NCBI GenBank assembly: GCA_013376995.1
Contig: JACAAZ010000010.1
Location: 1 to 64,000, forward strand
Direction: 5' to 3'
Length of the DNA stretch: 64,000 bases
From: Bacteroidota bacterium
Lineage (GTDB): Bacteria; Bacteroidota; Bacteroidia; Bacteroidales; UBA4417
Made by a program: the position numbers and the translations under genes. The notes below the pieces were generated by a model that ran no database searches, was not told the DNA's origin, and worked only from the letters and a program-made list of their open reading frames with translations. Shown one piece after another: positions 37,379 to 44,984 of the stretch. The first letter of the stretch is position 1, and each line of letters begins with the position of its first letter.

Positions 37379-38743
37379 ATGAACCACTCTTTTTCTATAC
37401 TTAAACCTTTATTCGACCGGAAAGTAATTCTGAGTTTTATTCTGACCAGCACTTTTCTTACCTGTCTTTACCTGCTTAACTTTAACAATGATCTGACATT
37501 CCTGGTGTTGATGATTGTGTTTTGCTCTTCTTTGTTTCTCTACAGAAGCGGGAAACAGGAAAAAACCGTATTGGGAATACTTGCTGGTATTTCTGCAGGA
37601 ATGGCAGGGTATTATCTTTTTGTGTGCTGGCAGCTTTTCTTCTCAATCCTGGAATGGGATTTCCTTGCATTTTATGTTTACGGGAAAGCCGGTGCGGAAG
37701 GACTTCAATTCTACAACCCTGAAAGTTTTACCAACATATTGGCTGCAATTCACCTCCCATTTGAAGTAAGCAAGGATTTCGCCGACTCAATCATCAAAGT
37801 TGGGGTAAGCTATCCACCCACTACCATGTTGATGCTTGCGCCGTTTGGTTTCCTGGATCTTTATACTGCGAATATTCTGTGGAGAACTTTTATCATCAGT
37901 TTCCTGGTTCTGGACATCCTTCTTATTTATAGAATATTTCTTGCAAAAGAATCAAGGCTAATACATCTGCTTATCATTATGACCCTCATATTGATCTTCA
38001 GGGGCTCCCTAAAAACGGTTTATCTTTCGCAGACGGTATTCCTGATGCTTTTCTGCATATTGCTAATCTACCGAGATCCTGATAATTGGAAATCAGGTAT
38101 ATACCTGGCAATAGCAGTCATGATAAAACCAATAGCAATTGTTTGGGGACTTTATTACCTGGTCAACAGGAGGTTCAAGCCTTTTTACTCATTTGTCATA
38201 AGCGGAGTTGTTCTTGTAGCGCTTACTATCTTCTTTTTTGGCATAAACAACTTTGTAACCTATTTCACCTCCAACCCTACGTTACGAATACCGGCTTTTG
38301 TCTATAATGATAACTTCAATCAATCCCTGAATGCAGTTTTTGGGCGTTTTGTCAGCCATTATAATATATCATTTTTAACAGTGAATAAAGAAATCATTAT
38401 CGCCGGGATATCAATATTCCTCATAGGTATTACCTGCATTGCTTCATTCAGGCTGGCAAAGCAAGATAAAAGGAATGCCTTTATGATCTTTGTTCCTCTT
38501 TCCCTCCTGGTCTATCCTGGTTGCCTTGTTAACTACACACCCATGCTGCTTCCCATCTTCTTCTGCCTGCTTCATTCGAAAGAAAAGATATGCCTTCCGC
38601 TGGCAACTGCCTTCTTATTGATTGCAGGGTTCAGCACTTTTACCGGGAACCTGGCAATACTCATTGTTTTAGTTGCTTTTTCCTTTTTGAATTTAAAGAT
38701 TTTTACGGCCACCCCTTCGATGGAAAGGGTTTCCAATTCTTAA
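37379..38743 (+). CDS. GT87-like (DUF2029) integral-membrane glycosyltransferase, copy 2
   Basis: This is a paralogue of the preceding gene with the same order of motifs: WDFLAFYVYGKAGAEGLQFYNP, SYPPTTMLMLAPFG, SQTVFLMLFCILLIYRDPDN, and MIKPIAIVWG. The frame opens with a TTG at 37364, but the ATG at 37379 (MNHSFSILKP) is the more likely start, giving 454 residues. A 231-base gap separates it from copy 1 and contains TAATTTTG at 37285-37292, which fits the -7 consensus weakly. The two copies probably transfer different sugars or act at different acceptor positions. Confidence 0.82.
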   Translation: MNHSFSILKPLFDRKVILSFILTSTFLTCLYLLNFNNDLTFLVLMIVFCSSLFLYRSGKQEKTVLGILAGISAGMAGYYLFVCWQLFFSILEWDFLAFYVYGKAGAEGLQFYNPESFTNILAAIHLPFEVSKDFADSIIKVGVSYPPTTMLMLAPFGFLDLYTANILWRTFIISFLVLDILLIYRIFLAKESRLIHLLIIMTLILIFRGSLKTVYLSQTVFLMLFCILLIYRDPDNWKSGIYLAIAVMIKPIAIVWGLYYLVNRRFKPFYSFVISGVVLVALTIFFFGINNFVTYFTSNPTLRIPAFVYNDNFNQSLNAVFGRFVSHYNISFLTVNKEIIIAGISIFLIGITCIASFRLAKQDKRNAFMIFVPLSLLVYPGCLVNYTPMLLPIFFCLLHSKEKICLPLATAFLLIAGFSTFTGNLAILIVLVAFSFLNLKIFTATPSMERVSNS

Positions 38744-38807
38744 ATTTGTAGCGTTTCCTTCATTCATTTGATCTGATCCAATTCATTCATTGCTAAATAC
38801 TTATTTC

Positions 38808-39224
38808 GTGAAAGGCATTGAGAAGATTAAGCTTATTGAGTTGCCAACGATTCCTGATTTACGTGGAAATCTTTCTATCGTCGAGGAAATGGATGAAATC
38901 CCATTCAAAATTGAAAGGGTTTACTGGATTTACGATGTGCCCGGTGGACAGGTTCGAGGTGGCCATGCATTCAGGAAACAGCAGGAAATGATCATTGCCT
39001 TGTCCGGAAGTTTTGATGTTTTTGTTGATGATGGCACAACTCAAAAAACTTTTTCGCTGAACCGGTCATATTACGGGCTATATATTCCAGCTGGCTTGTG
39101 GAGGCAGATGCAAAACTTTTCGACAAATTCACTGGCAATGGTGTTGAGTTCCACACATTATTATGTCGAAGACTATATCAGGGATTACAATGAGTTCGTC
39201 ACCTTAAGCATGAACCATGAATGA
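38808..39224 (+). CDS. FdtA-like sugar 3,4-ketoisomerase (cupin), copy 1 with altered active site
   Basis: A cupin of 138 residues if the GTG at 38808 is used (a TTG at 38790 would add six residues). It matches the FdtA/QdtA fold: RGNLSIVE, YDVPGGQVRGGHA, FDVFVDDG, YYGLYIPAGLWRQM. The family isomerises dTDP-4-keto-6-deoxyglucose at C3/C4. Known members have two conserved histidines in RGxHAH. Here H53 is present but the second position is phenylalanine (GGHAFRK), so catalysis may be weak or altered. The gene overlaps copy 2 by 8 bases. Confidence 0.82.
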   Translation: MKGIEKIKLIELPTIPDLRGNLSIVEEMDEIPFKIERVYWIYDVPGGQVRGGHAFRKQQEMIIALSGSFDVFVDDGTTQKTFSLNRSYYGLYIPAGLWRQMQNFSTNSLAMVLSSTHYYVEDYIRDYNEFVTLSMNHE

Positions 39225-39651
39225 TTCCAGTATTTTCGATTGCGTTATACTTCCCCTGAGCAAAATACATAACAGGGCCGGGAATATTACCATTATTGAA
39301 GGCGATCGCAATATTCCCTTTGAGATCAAACGAATTTATTACCTGTATGATATCCCAGGAGGAGCATCAAGGGGTGGGCATGCACATAAAGATCTGTATC
39401 AGCTTGTAGTTGCAGCAAGCGGTGCATTTGATGTCTTGCTTGATGACGGAAGGAATAAAAAGGTCGTAACACTGAACAGACCTGATTACGGCCTCATGAT
39501 CGTTCCAGGTATCTGGAGGGAATTGATGGAGTTTTCGTCAGGAGCTATATGCCTGGTTCTTGCTTCCAATCTTTATTCAGAATCTGATTACTTAAGAAAT
39601 TATGATGAATTCAGAAGCTATAAGACCTCCAATGATCCATCCGCTGGCTGA
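39217..39651 (+). CDS. fdtA: FdtA-like dTDP-4-keto-6-deoxyglucose 3,4-ketoisomerase (cupin), copy 2
   Basis: The 144-residue cupin is a paralogue of the preceding gene. It keeps both expected histidines (H55 and H57 in RGGHAHKD) as well as [26 protein letters not shown] and [13 protein letters not shown]. It should convert dTDP-4-keto-6-deoxyglucose to the 3-keto isomer, the substrate of an FdtB/QdtB aminotransferase such as the one at 40177. FdtA (galacto product) and QdtA (gluco product) cannot be told apart by eye. It overlaps the FdtC-like gene by 20 bases if that gene starts at 39632. Confidence 0.87.
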   Translation: MNDSSIFDCVILPLSKIHNRAGNITIIEGDRNIPFEIKRIYYLYDIPGGASRGGHAHKDLYQLVVAASGAFDVLLDDGRNKKVVTLNRPDYGLMIVPGIWRELMEFSSGAICLVLASNLYSESDYLRNYDEFRSYKTSNDPSAG

Positions 39652-40180
39652 TGTTCAATCAGTCCGGATTGGCAGTGACACTAAGATCTGGCAGTTTTCA
39701 GTGGTATTGAAAGATGCGGTGATTGGTGAGAACTGTAACATCAACTGTCATGTTTTTGTTGAAAACGATGTTGTGATAGGCAATAATGTGACTATTAAGG
39801 CCGGTGTTTACATCTGGGATGGGATACGGATAGAAGACCAGGTATTTGTCGGGCCCAACGTAACATTTACAAATGATAAAACACCGCGTTCAAAGCAATA
39901 TCCTGATTTATTTCAACATACGGTTATCCGCCATAATGCAAGTATTGGTGCAGGATCAATCGTTCTGGGAGGAACTGAGATCGGAGAATATGCGCTGATA
40001 GGGGCTGGATCCCTGGTAAACAGGGATGTACCTGCAAGGGCAATGGTTCTGGGGAACCCTGCGAGGAGAGTTGGCTGGGTTAATAAGAACGGAACCCGAA
40101 TGATAACAGATGGTGATTTCTTTGTTGACGATGAAGGTAATAAGTGGAAAGTTACAGACAATACACTGATCCAATTATGA
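39632..40180 (+). CDS. fdtC: FdtC-like dTDP-3-amino-3,6-dideoxyhexose N-acetyltransferase
   Basis: The open frame begins at 39602, but the ATG at 39632 ([10 protein letters not shown]) matches the usual N-terminus of this family and reduces overlap with the upstream gene from 50 to 20 bases. The 182-residue protein is a left-handed beta-helix acyltransferase with hexapeptide turns ([48 protein letters not shown]). [13 protein letters not shown] is a diagnostic FdtC/WxcM/QdtC-type loop, and GNPARRVGW follows. It uses acetyl-CoA to acetylate the 3-amino group. Its stop codon overlaps the aminotransferase ATG (ATGA). Confidence 0.9.
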   Translation: MIHPLADVQSVRIGSDTKIWQFSVVLKDAVIGENCNINCHVFVENDVVIGNNVTIKAGVYIWDGIRIEDQVFVGPNVTFTNDKTPRSKQYPDLFQHTVIRHNASIGAGSIVLGGTEIGEYALIGAGSLVNRDVPARAMVLGNPARRVGWVNKNGTRMITDGDFFVDDEGNKWKVTDNTLIQL

Positions 40181-41283
40181 GAATTCCTTTTCTGAATCTT
40201 GCTCCCATGCATTCGGCAATCAAACCTGAGGTTCAGCAGACCTTTGAACAGGTTTATGATAGTAACTGGTTTATTCTTGGCGAACAACTTCAGGAGTTTG
40301 AGAAGGCTTATTCCCAGTTCTGTGAAACTACACATACCATTGGTGTAAGCAACGGACTGGATGCACTTACACTTTCTTTGCGGGCACTTGGGATTGGGCC
40401 AGGAGATGAGGTTATTGTCCCATCAAACACTTTTATTGCAACATTGCTGGCAGTAACTTATGCAGGCGCCACTCCTGTTCCTGTAGAACCGGATTTCAGA
40501 ACCTATAACCTTGATCCTAACAGGATTACTTCCGCTATCACCCCGAATACGAAAGCTATTATTCCGGTACACTTATATGGCCAGGCATGTAAAATGGACA
40601 TGATAACAGATCTTGCAACGCAAAATGGATTGCAGGTTGTTGAAGATAATGCCCAGTCGCATGGAGCTTCCTACAAGGCAAAACCAACAGGTAGCTGGGG
40701 TGTACTGAACGGAACCAGCTTTTATCCTGGGAAAAACCTTGGTGCCCTGGGCGATGGAGGAGCTATAACCACTGACAACCCTGAACTTGCAAGAAAAATA
40801 ACCATGCTGCGCAATTATGGGTCGGAGAGAAAGTATTACAATGAAATTCAGGGCTTTAACATGAGGCTTGATGAACTTCAGGCAGCTATACTAAGAGTTA
40901 AACTTGGGCATATTAAATACTGGATCCATCAACGCCAGGATATTGCCAAAATCTATGGGCAGGAACTCAAGGGTGTTGGCGACCTGGTACTCCCTTATGT
41001 AATTCCGGATGCTACGCATGTTTACCACTTGTATGTCGTTCGTACGGAATACCGCGACGAACTTAAGGATTACCTTGAAAAGCAGGATGTCGAGACCATG
41101 ATCCACTATCCTGTCCCTCCTCATCTACAGCGGGCATATACTTCCCTGAATTACCGGAAAGGAGATTTCCCGATAGCTGAGAAGATCTCCAAAACATGCC
41201 TTAGCCTTCCTATATGGCCCGGGATGAATTCCCAGGAAATTGAAAAAGTAGTTACTGCTATACGCGATTTTTTCAGGAACTAA
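40177..41283 (+). CDS. fdtB: DegT/DnrJ/EryC1/StrS aminotransferase (FdtB/QdtB-like)
   Basis: A GTG start further upstream (40144) is possible, but the ATG at 40177 overlaps the FdtC-like stop codon in an ATGA arrangement and gives the normal N-terminus [10 protein letters not shown]. The 368-residue PLP enzyme has the sugar-aminotransferase marks: [34 protein letters not shown], and [17 protein letters not shown] with the PLP lysine at K186. It transfers an amino group from glutamate to the 3-keto sugar. With the adjacent FdtA and FdtC genes it forms a complete cassette for dTDP-3-acetamido-3,6-dideoxyhexose from the 4-keto intermediate. Confidence 0.92.
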   Translation: MRIPFLNLAPMHSAIKPEVQQTFEQVYDSNWFILGEQLQEFEKAYSQFCETTHTIGVSNGLDALTLSLRALGIGPGDEVIVPSNTFIATLLAVTYAGATPVPVEPDFRTYNLDPNRITSAITPNTKAIIPVHLYGQACKMDMITDLATQNGLQVVEDNAQSHGASYKAKPTGSWGVLNGTSFYPGKNLGALGDGGAITTDNPELARKITMLRNYGSERKYYNEIQGFNMRLDELQAAILRVKLGHIKYWIHQRQDIAKIYGQELKGVGDLVLPYVIPDATHVYHLYVVRTEYRDELKDYLEKQDVETMIHYPVPPHLQRAYTSLNYRKGDFPIAEKISKTCLSLPIWPGMNSQEIEKVVTAIRDFFRN

Positions 41284-41298
41284 CCCTCATAAAAAAGT

Positions 41299-42225
41299 AT
41301 GCCCAAACTGACCTATATCATTCCCTGTTATTTCAATGAACAGAATATTCCTCTTACTAAAAAGGAATTGATAGAAAACGAAAAACGTTTTCCTTCTGAT
41401 GTGAGTTTTGAATATGTAATGATAGACGATGGATCAGGGGATAACACGCTGGCGGAACTTATAAAATTTAAAGAAGAGAATCCTGAAAAAGTTAAAATTA
41501 TTAAGCTTTCTGGAAATTTTGGCTCCTATAATGCAATCCTGGCAGGTATGAACTATTCAACAGGAGATTGCAACGTGATCCTTGCTGCAGACCTGCAGGA
41601 TCCACCTGACCTGATCCCGAAAATGTATGAATACTGGTTAAAGGGATTGAAATTGGTGATTGCCAACAGGCAGGAACGGGAAGAATCGTTTTTTCAGCGG
41701 GTCTTCTCCAATACTTTCCATTTCCTAATAAAGAAACTAGCCTTAAAGAATGTACCCAAAGGAGGTTTTGACCTTGTGCTGTTCGACCGGCAACTGAAAG
41801 ATGAGGTTGTAAAGATCAATGAAAAGAATACCAACCAGATCTACCTGCTGGCATGGCTGAAATACGATTATGTAAACATTCCGTATACCCGCAAAAGAAG
41901 AGAAGTTGGGAAATCCAGATGGACAGTTAGCAAAAAGATCAAACTGTTTGTCGATTCATTTGTCTCATTTTCCTTCTTCCCTATCCGGCTAATAAGTGTT
42001 GTTGGGCTTGTTTTGGGTTTCCTTTCATTTCTCTACGGGCTATTTGTGATCTATGCCAAGGTAACAGGATTGGTTCCGGTGCAGGGCTGGACAGCAATTA
42101 TGGTAGTTTTATTGCTGGTTTCATCATTCCAGATGATTGCACTTGGAATCATAGGTGAATATGTTTGGAGAGCAATGGATGCCGCAAGAAACAGGCCCAA
42201 TTTCATTATCGAAAAAGTTTACTGA
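41299..42225 (+). CDS. GtrB/DPM1-like polyprenyl-phosphate glycosyltransferase (GT2)
   Basis: The 308-residue protein has a GT-A catalytic domain: IPCYFNEQNIPLT, VMIDDGSGDNT, LSGNFGSYNAILAGM, ADLQDPP (the DxD-like motif near residues 96-102), and KRREVGKSRW. Two C-terminal membrane helices (about 231-255 and 266-288) place it in the ArnC/GtrB group, which make polyprenyl-phosphate sugars. It is a good candidate to supply the donor used by the GT87-like and PMT-like enzymes of this locus (inference). A rho-independent terminator 140 bases downstream ends the main operon. Confidence 0.88.
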   Translation: MPKLTYIIPCYFNEQNIPLTKKELIENEKRFPSDVSFEYVMIDDGSGDNTLAELIKFKEENPEKVKIIKLSGNFGSYNAILAGMNYSTGDCNVILAADLQDPPDLIPKMYEYWLKGLKLVIANRQEREESFFQRVFSNTFHFLIKKLALKNVPKGGFDLVLFDRQLKDEVVKINEKNTNQIYLLAWLKYDYVNIPYTRKRREVGKSRWTVSKKIKLFVDSFVSFSFFPIRLISVVGLVLGFLSFLYGLFVIYAKVTGLVPVQGWTAIMVVLLLVSSFQMIALGIIGEYVWRAMDAARNRPNFIIEKVY

Positions 42226-42367
42226 AAATTCAGACTTAATGAATTAAGATCAGCCTTGCTAACAAGTAATATCAAAAGATTCAGATTCTTAATGAGGTGA
42301 CTCATTAAACTTATCTTATTGCTTGATAGTATTTTACATTATAATATCTTGACGAAAAGAATTAACT

Positions 42368-42390
42368 GAGCCTTAGGGCTCTTTTTTTTT
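42368..42390 (+). terminator. Rho-independent terminator of the main polysaccharide operon
   Basis: GAGCC and GGCTC form a 5-bp stem around TTAG, followed at once by nine T residues. It is the clearest terminator inside the polysaccharide region and sits 142 bases after the polyprenyl-phosphate GT gene. Confidence 0.85.
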
Positions 42391-42754
42391 GCCTGTCATC
42401 ACGGCTGAATTGCCCGGAAGCGCAATACCGAACAATATCCATGAAAGAATGTTTGAAATACCTGAATTCTGCCTTAACTAAAAGATTTCTATTTGAATAC
42501 CCATTTGTTCGATGGATTGTTAGTGAAAGCCAGGAAAATTCAGAACCTGGATTCCCAGAATTTTAACTGGGAATTTAATGAGTATCGATACTCTCAACCG
42601 AATATTGGGTTCTGTAATGATTCAGTATTCCTGCATACAGTTATACAAACATTAAGATTAATTCCAACCGATTTCACTTACATTAATGTTCAATAAGGGC
42701 CTCATCTTCATCTATACTGCTACCCTTCCGGATGTTCAAACCTATTTGTTTGTG

Positions 42755-42762
42755 TATATTTG
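42755..42762 (+). promoter_or_regulatory. Possible promoter -7 element for the methyltransferase/GT2 pair
   Basis: TATATTTG matches the Bacteroidetes -7 consensus TAnnTTTG exactly. About 17-18 bases upstream is GTTC, a poor match to the -33 TTG. It lies 156 bases before the methyltransferase start and after a terminator, so a promoter is expected in this gap. Confidence 0.35.
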
Positions 42763-42917
42763 CATTACTATTAACCTTGCATCCGGTTCAGTCAGACCGT
42801 ATAAATATTCTTCATCGGTTAATAATGCAAGATGATTGATTGGCCATAAGTTGATTTCCTATTAAGAGATTAGACTTTTTTAGTCTTACCTTATAACTGA
42901 ATAAAATAATTCTCCGA

Positions 42918-43559
42918 ATGAAAATGATTATTCCTGATAAGAGCCTATTGAACAAGACTGGTGAAGTCGATTATTTTGACTGGAACTATAAATTTCCGAT
43001 CAAGCATATCCAATTATACCGTTTCAGGAGGATCCTGGAAATGATGGGGAAAGATCATTATCCCACGCTATTGGAAGCAGGAACAGGAAGCGGGATATTC
43101 CTTCCTGAGCTTTCGCAGCATTGTGACAAGCTTTATGCCTGCGACATTCACTCGAATTTCGATCACATGCATGAGTTATTGAAAACATATAACGTAAAGG
43201 ATTATTCGCTCAGCACTCAAAGTATTGAAAAGACCACTTATCCTGATAAATCCTTTGATGCAGTTATTGCAGTGAGCGTACTTGAATTTGTAAAGGATAT
43301 TCCTGCAGCTATCAAGGAACTGAAGCGAATCATGAAGCCGGATGGTGTTTTCATAACTATATGCCCTATGAAGAGCCGTTTCCTTGATTTTTTCGTGTCA
43401 CTTTACTCCAGCAAAAAACCTGAAGAAGAATTTGGCGAATCCCGGACTTTCGTTGGTAGTGTGCTTGAACAGAATTTTACCGTTGTGAAAAAAGGTTATA
43501 TGGTGCCTTTGATTGGCAGGTTATTCCCGGTATATACACATTATAAATTGAAAAAATAG
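42918..43559 (+). CDS. Class I SAM-dependent methyltransferase
   Basis: The 213-residue protein has methyltransferase motif I (LLEAGTGSGIF, about residues 51-61), an acidic strand end (YACDIHSN), and the later VIAVSVLEFVKDIPAAIKELKRIMKPDG segment, typical of the Methyltransf_11/UbiE-like group. The last part (VKKGYMVPLIGRLFPVYTHYKLKK) is hydrophobic and basic and might contact membrane. Its substrate is unknown. A GT2 gene starts 4 bases later, so the two may act on one lipid or glycan. Polyprenyl or sugar methylation are possibilities without direct support. Confidence 0.85.
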   Translation: MKMIIPDKSLLNKTGEVDYFDWNYKFPIKHIQLYRFRRILEMMGKDHYPTLLEAGTGSGIFLPELSQHCDKLYACDIHSNFDHMHELLKTYNVKDYSLSTQSIEKTTYPDKSFDAVIAVSVLEFVKDIPAAIKELKRIMKPDGVFITICPMKSRFLDFFVSLYSSKKPEEEFGESRTFVGSVLEQNFTVVKKGYMVPLIGRLFPVYTHYKLKK

Positions 43560-43563
43560 CATT

Positions 43564-44610
43564 ATGAACCCTGGAGAAAAAGCATTTATCACCCTTGTAC
43601 TTCCATGTTATAACGAGGAAGCCATTCTCAATCAGCACATTGATGTAGTTCTCCAATACCTTGAAAGTAAAAGCTTCAAGTATAAATGGGAGATCCTGAT
43701 CATTAATGATGGCAGCAAGGATAAAACGGGGGTTATCGCTGATGAAATTGAGAAAAAACATCTTAATGTCCGTGTTATTCATCACCCTACTAACCTGAAC
43801 CTTGGAAATGCTTTACAGACAGGTTTTCATAATGCCAAGGGAGATATTATTGTCATCCTTGACATTGACCTCAGCTACTCCGTTGATCATATTGAATTAA
43901 TGGTTGATAAGATGCTGGAGACCTCATGCGACATAGTTGTTGCATCTCCTTATATGAAAGGCGGGCAGGTAACTGCTGTTCCATTTACGAGAAAAATAAT
44001 GAGCAAATGGGTGAATAAACTGATGTCGGTTGCCTCTCAGGAAAAGCATTACACTTTTACTGGTATGGTTAGGGCATACAAGAGAGACTTCATCCGGTTT
44101 GTGAACCTTAAGACCACGGATTATGAGATTAATCCTGAAATCATGAATAAGGCCATGATACTCAGGGCCAGAATTGTGGAGGTTCCCGCTCACCTGGATT
44201 GGACCGAACAAAATAAACATGCAGGAAAGAGGACTTCGAGCATGCGCATTATCCGGGGATTTTTCTCAGGGCTTATGTCTGCATTTATCTTCCGCCCCTA
44301 TTTCTTTTTTGTTACTCTTGGAGCAATCCTGATGTTTCTCTCTTTGTATCAATTAATCTGGTTACTTTCAGACACCTTGTCTTCACTTGCAGTTATACAG
44401 AGCCAGGCAGTACACATCGATTACCCATTTTCCTACAGCCTTGCACTTCAATTTAAAAAGAACCCTCAAACATTTCTGGTTGGAGGAATTACGTTTATTG
44501 CTGCAATCCAATTTCTTAGCCTTGGTTTTCTCTCACTTCAAAGTAAGCGCTACTTTGATGAATTGTTCCATCTTGGGACATCGCTTAAAAAGAATACCCA
44601 GGATAAATAG
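43564..44610 (+). CDS. GT2 glycosyltransferase with C-terminal membrane helices
   Basis: The 348-residue protein has the DPM1-like GT-A core: TLVLPCYNEEAIL, EILIINDGSKDKT, NLNLGNALQTGFHNAKGD, and ILDIDLSYS, which holds a D-x-D motif near residues 99-101. KYHYTFTGMVRAYKRD-type residues follow as the acceptor loop. Two or more C-terminal hydrophobic segments (about 242-266 and 300-325) anchor it in the inner membrane. It may make a polyprenyl-phosphate sugar or a glycolipid. It forms a two-gene unit with the methyltransferase. Confidence 0.87.
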   Translation: MNPGEKAFITLVLPCYNEEAILNQHIDVVLQYLESKSFKYKWEILIINDGSKDKTGVIADEIEKKHLNVRVIHHPTNLNLGNALQTGFHNAKGDIIVILDIDLSYSVDHIELMVDKMLETSCDIVVASPYMKGGQVTAVPFTRKIMSKWVNKLMSVASQEKHYTFTGMVRAYKRDFIRFVNLKTTDYEINPEIMNKAMILRARIVEVPAHLDWTEQNKHAGKRTSSMRIIRGFFSGLMSAFIFRPYFFFVTLGAILMFLSLYQLIWLLSDTLSSLAVIQSQAVHIDYPFSYSLALQFKKNPQTFLVGGITFIAAIQFLSLGFLSLQSKRYFDELFHLGTSLKKNTQDK

Positions 44611-44640
44611 AAGGCCTGCTTCTCAGTAATTTCCTAAATG

Positions 44641-44669
44641 CAGCGTCGATACAGGATTACAGGACGCTG
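44641..44669 (+). terminator. Possible hairpin terminator after the GT2 gene
   Basis: CAGCGTC and GACGCTG can pair as a 7-bp stem with a 15-base loop 30 bases after the stop codon. No T run follows directly, so termination is uncertain. Confidence 0.35.
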
Positions 44670-44730
44670 TAGTTCGTATTTACTTTCTAATTTCCTACTA
44701 TCCGGGCAAAAATGTTCAGGACCAACTTTC

Positions 44731-44759
44731 CCCAAAATGGACACTGCTCCCATTTTGGG
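44731..44759. promoter_or_regulatory. Perfect 10-bp-arm inverted repeat, operator-like
   Basis: CCCAAAATGG and CCATTTTGGG flank a 9-base spacer. No T run follows. The repeat lies about 230 bases before the giant adhesin gene. A related motif (TGTCCCAATTTGG) occurs at 4516-4528 in the leader of the polysaccharide locus. Confidence 0.4.
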
Positions 44760-44984
44760 CCAATACAGAGTACACCCTCCCTATAGTCTCAGTTCAAATA
44801 CCTGATAATCTTATTATTGTGATTAATGGCAGAATTATTGTTATCAATGGACGTCAAAAAAAACATATATTTTAGGCTAGGACCCTATTACATTTATTAC
44901 CCTGAGTACATGAACCTTAGATAGCATACATCTGTTATGTGAGTTCCATTTTGATAGTAGCATGAACGAACAACCTATATAAAC

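Larger units (their letters stand above)
42226..42917 (+). other. Intergenic region between main operon and methyltransferase/GT2 pair
   Basis: Apart from the terminator at 42368 and a possible promoter at 42755, I see no supported gene here. An open frame at 42493-42696 starts with TTG, codes for a 67-residue product with no recognisable motif, and has no clear ribosome binding site. I leave it out. Confidence 0.5.
44611..44984 (+). other. Intergenic region upstream of the giant kelch/repeat protein
   Basis: No gene is supported in these 374 bases. They contain two inverted repeats (44641-44669 and 44731-44759). No well-matched TAnnTTTG promoter element is obvious in front of the start codon at 44985. 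Confidence 0.5.

Noticed and set aside
42493-42696. 67-residue open frame on the + strand in the gap after the main terminator
   Set aside because: It starts with TTG, has no visible ribosome binding site, no recognisable motif and no conserved neighbour.
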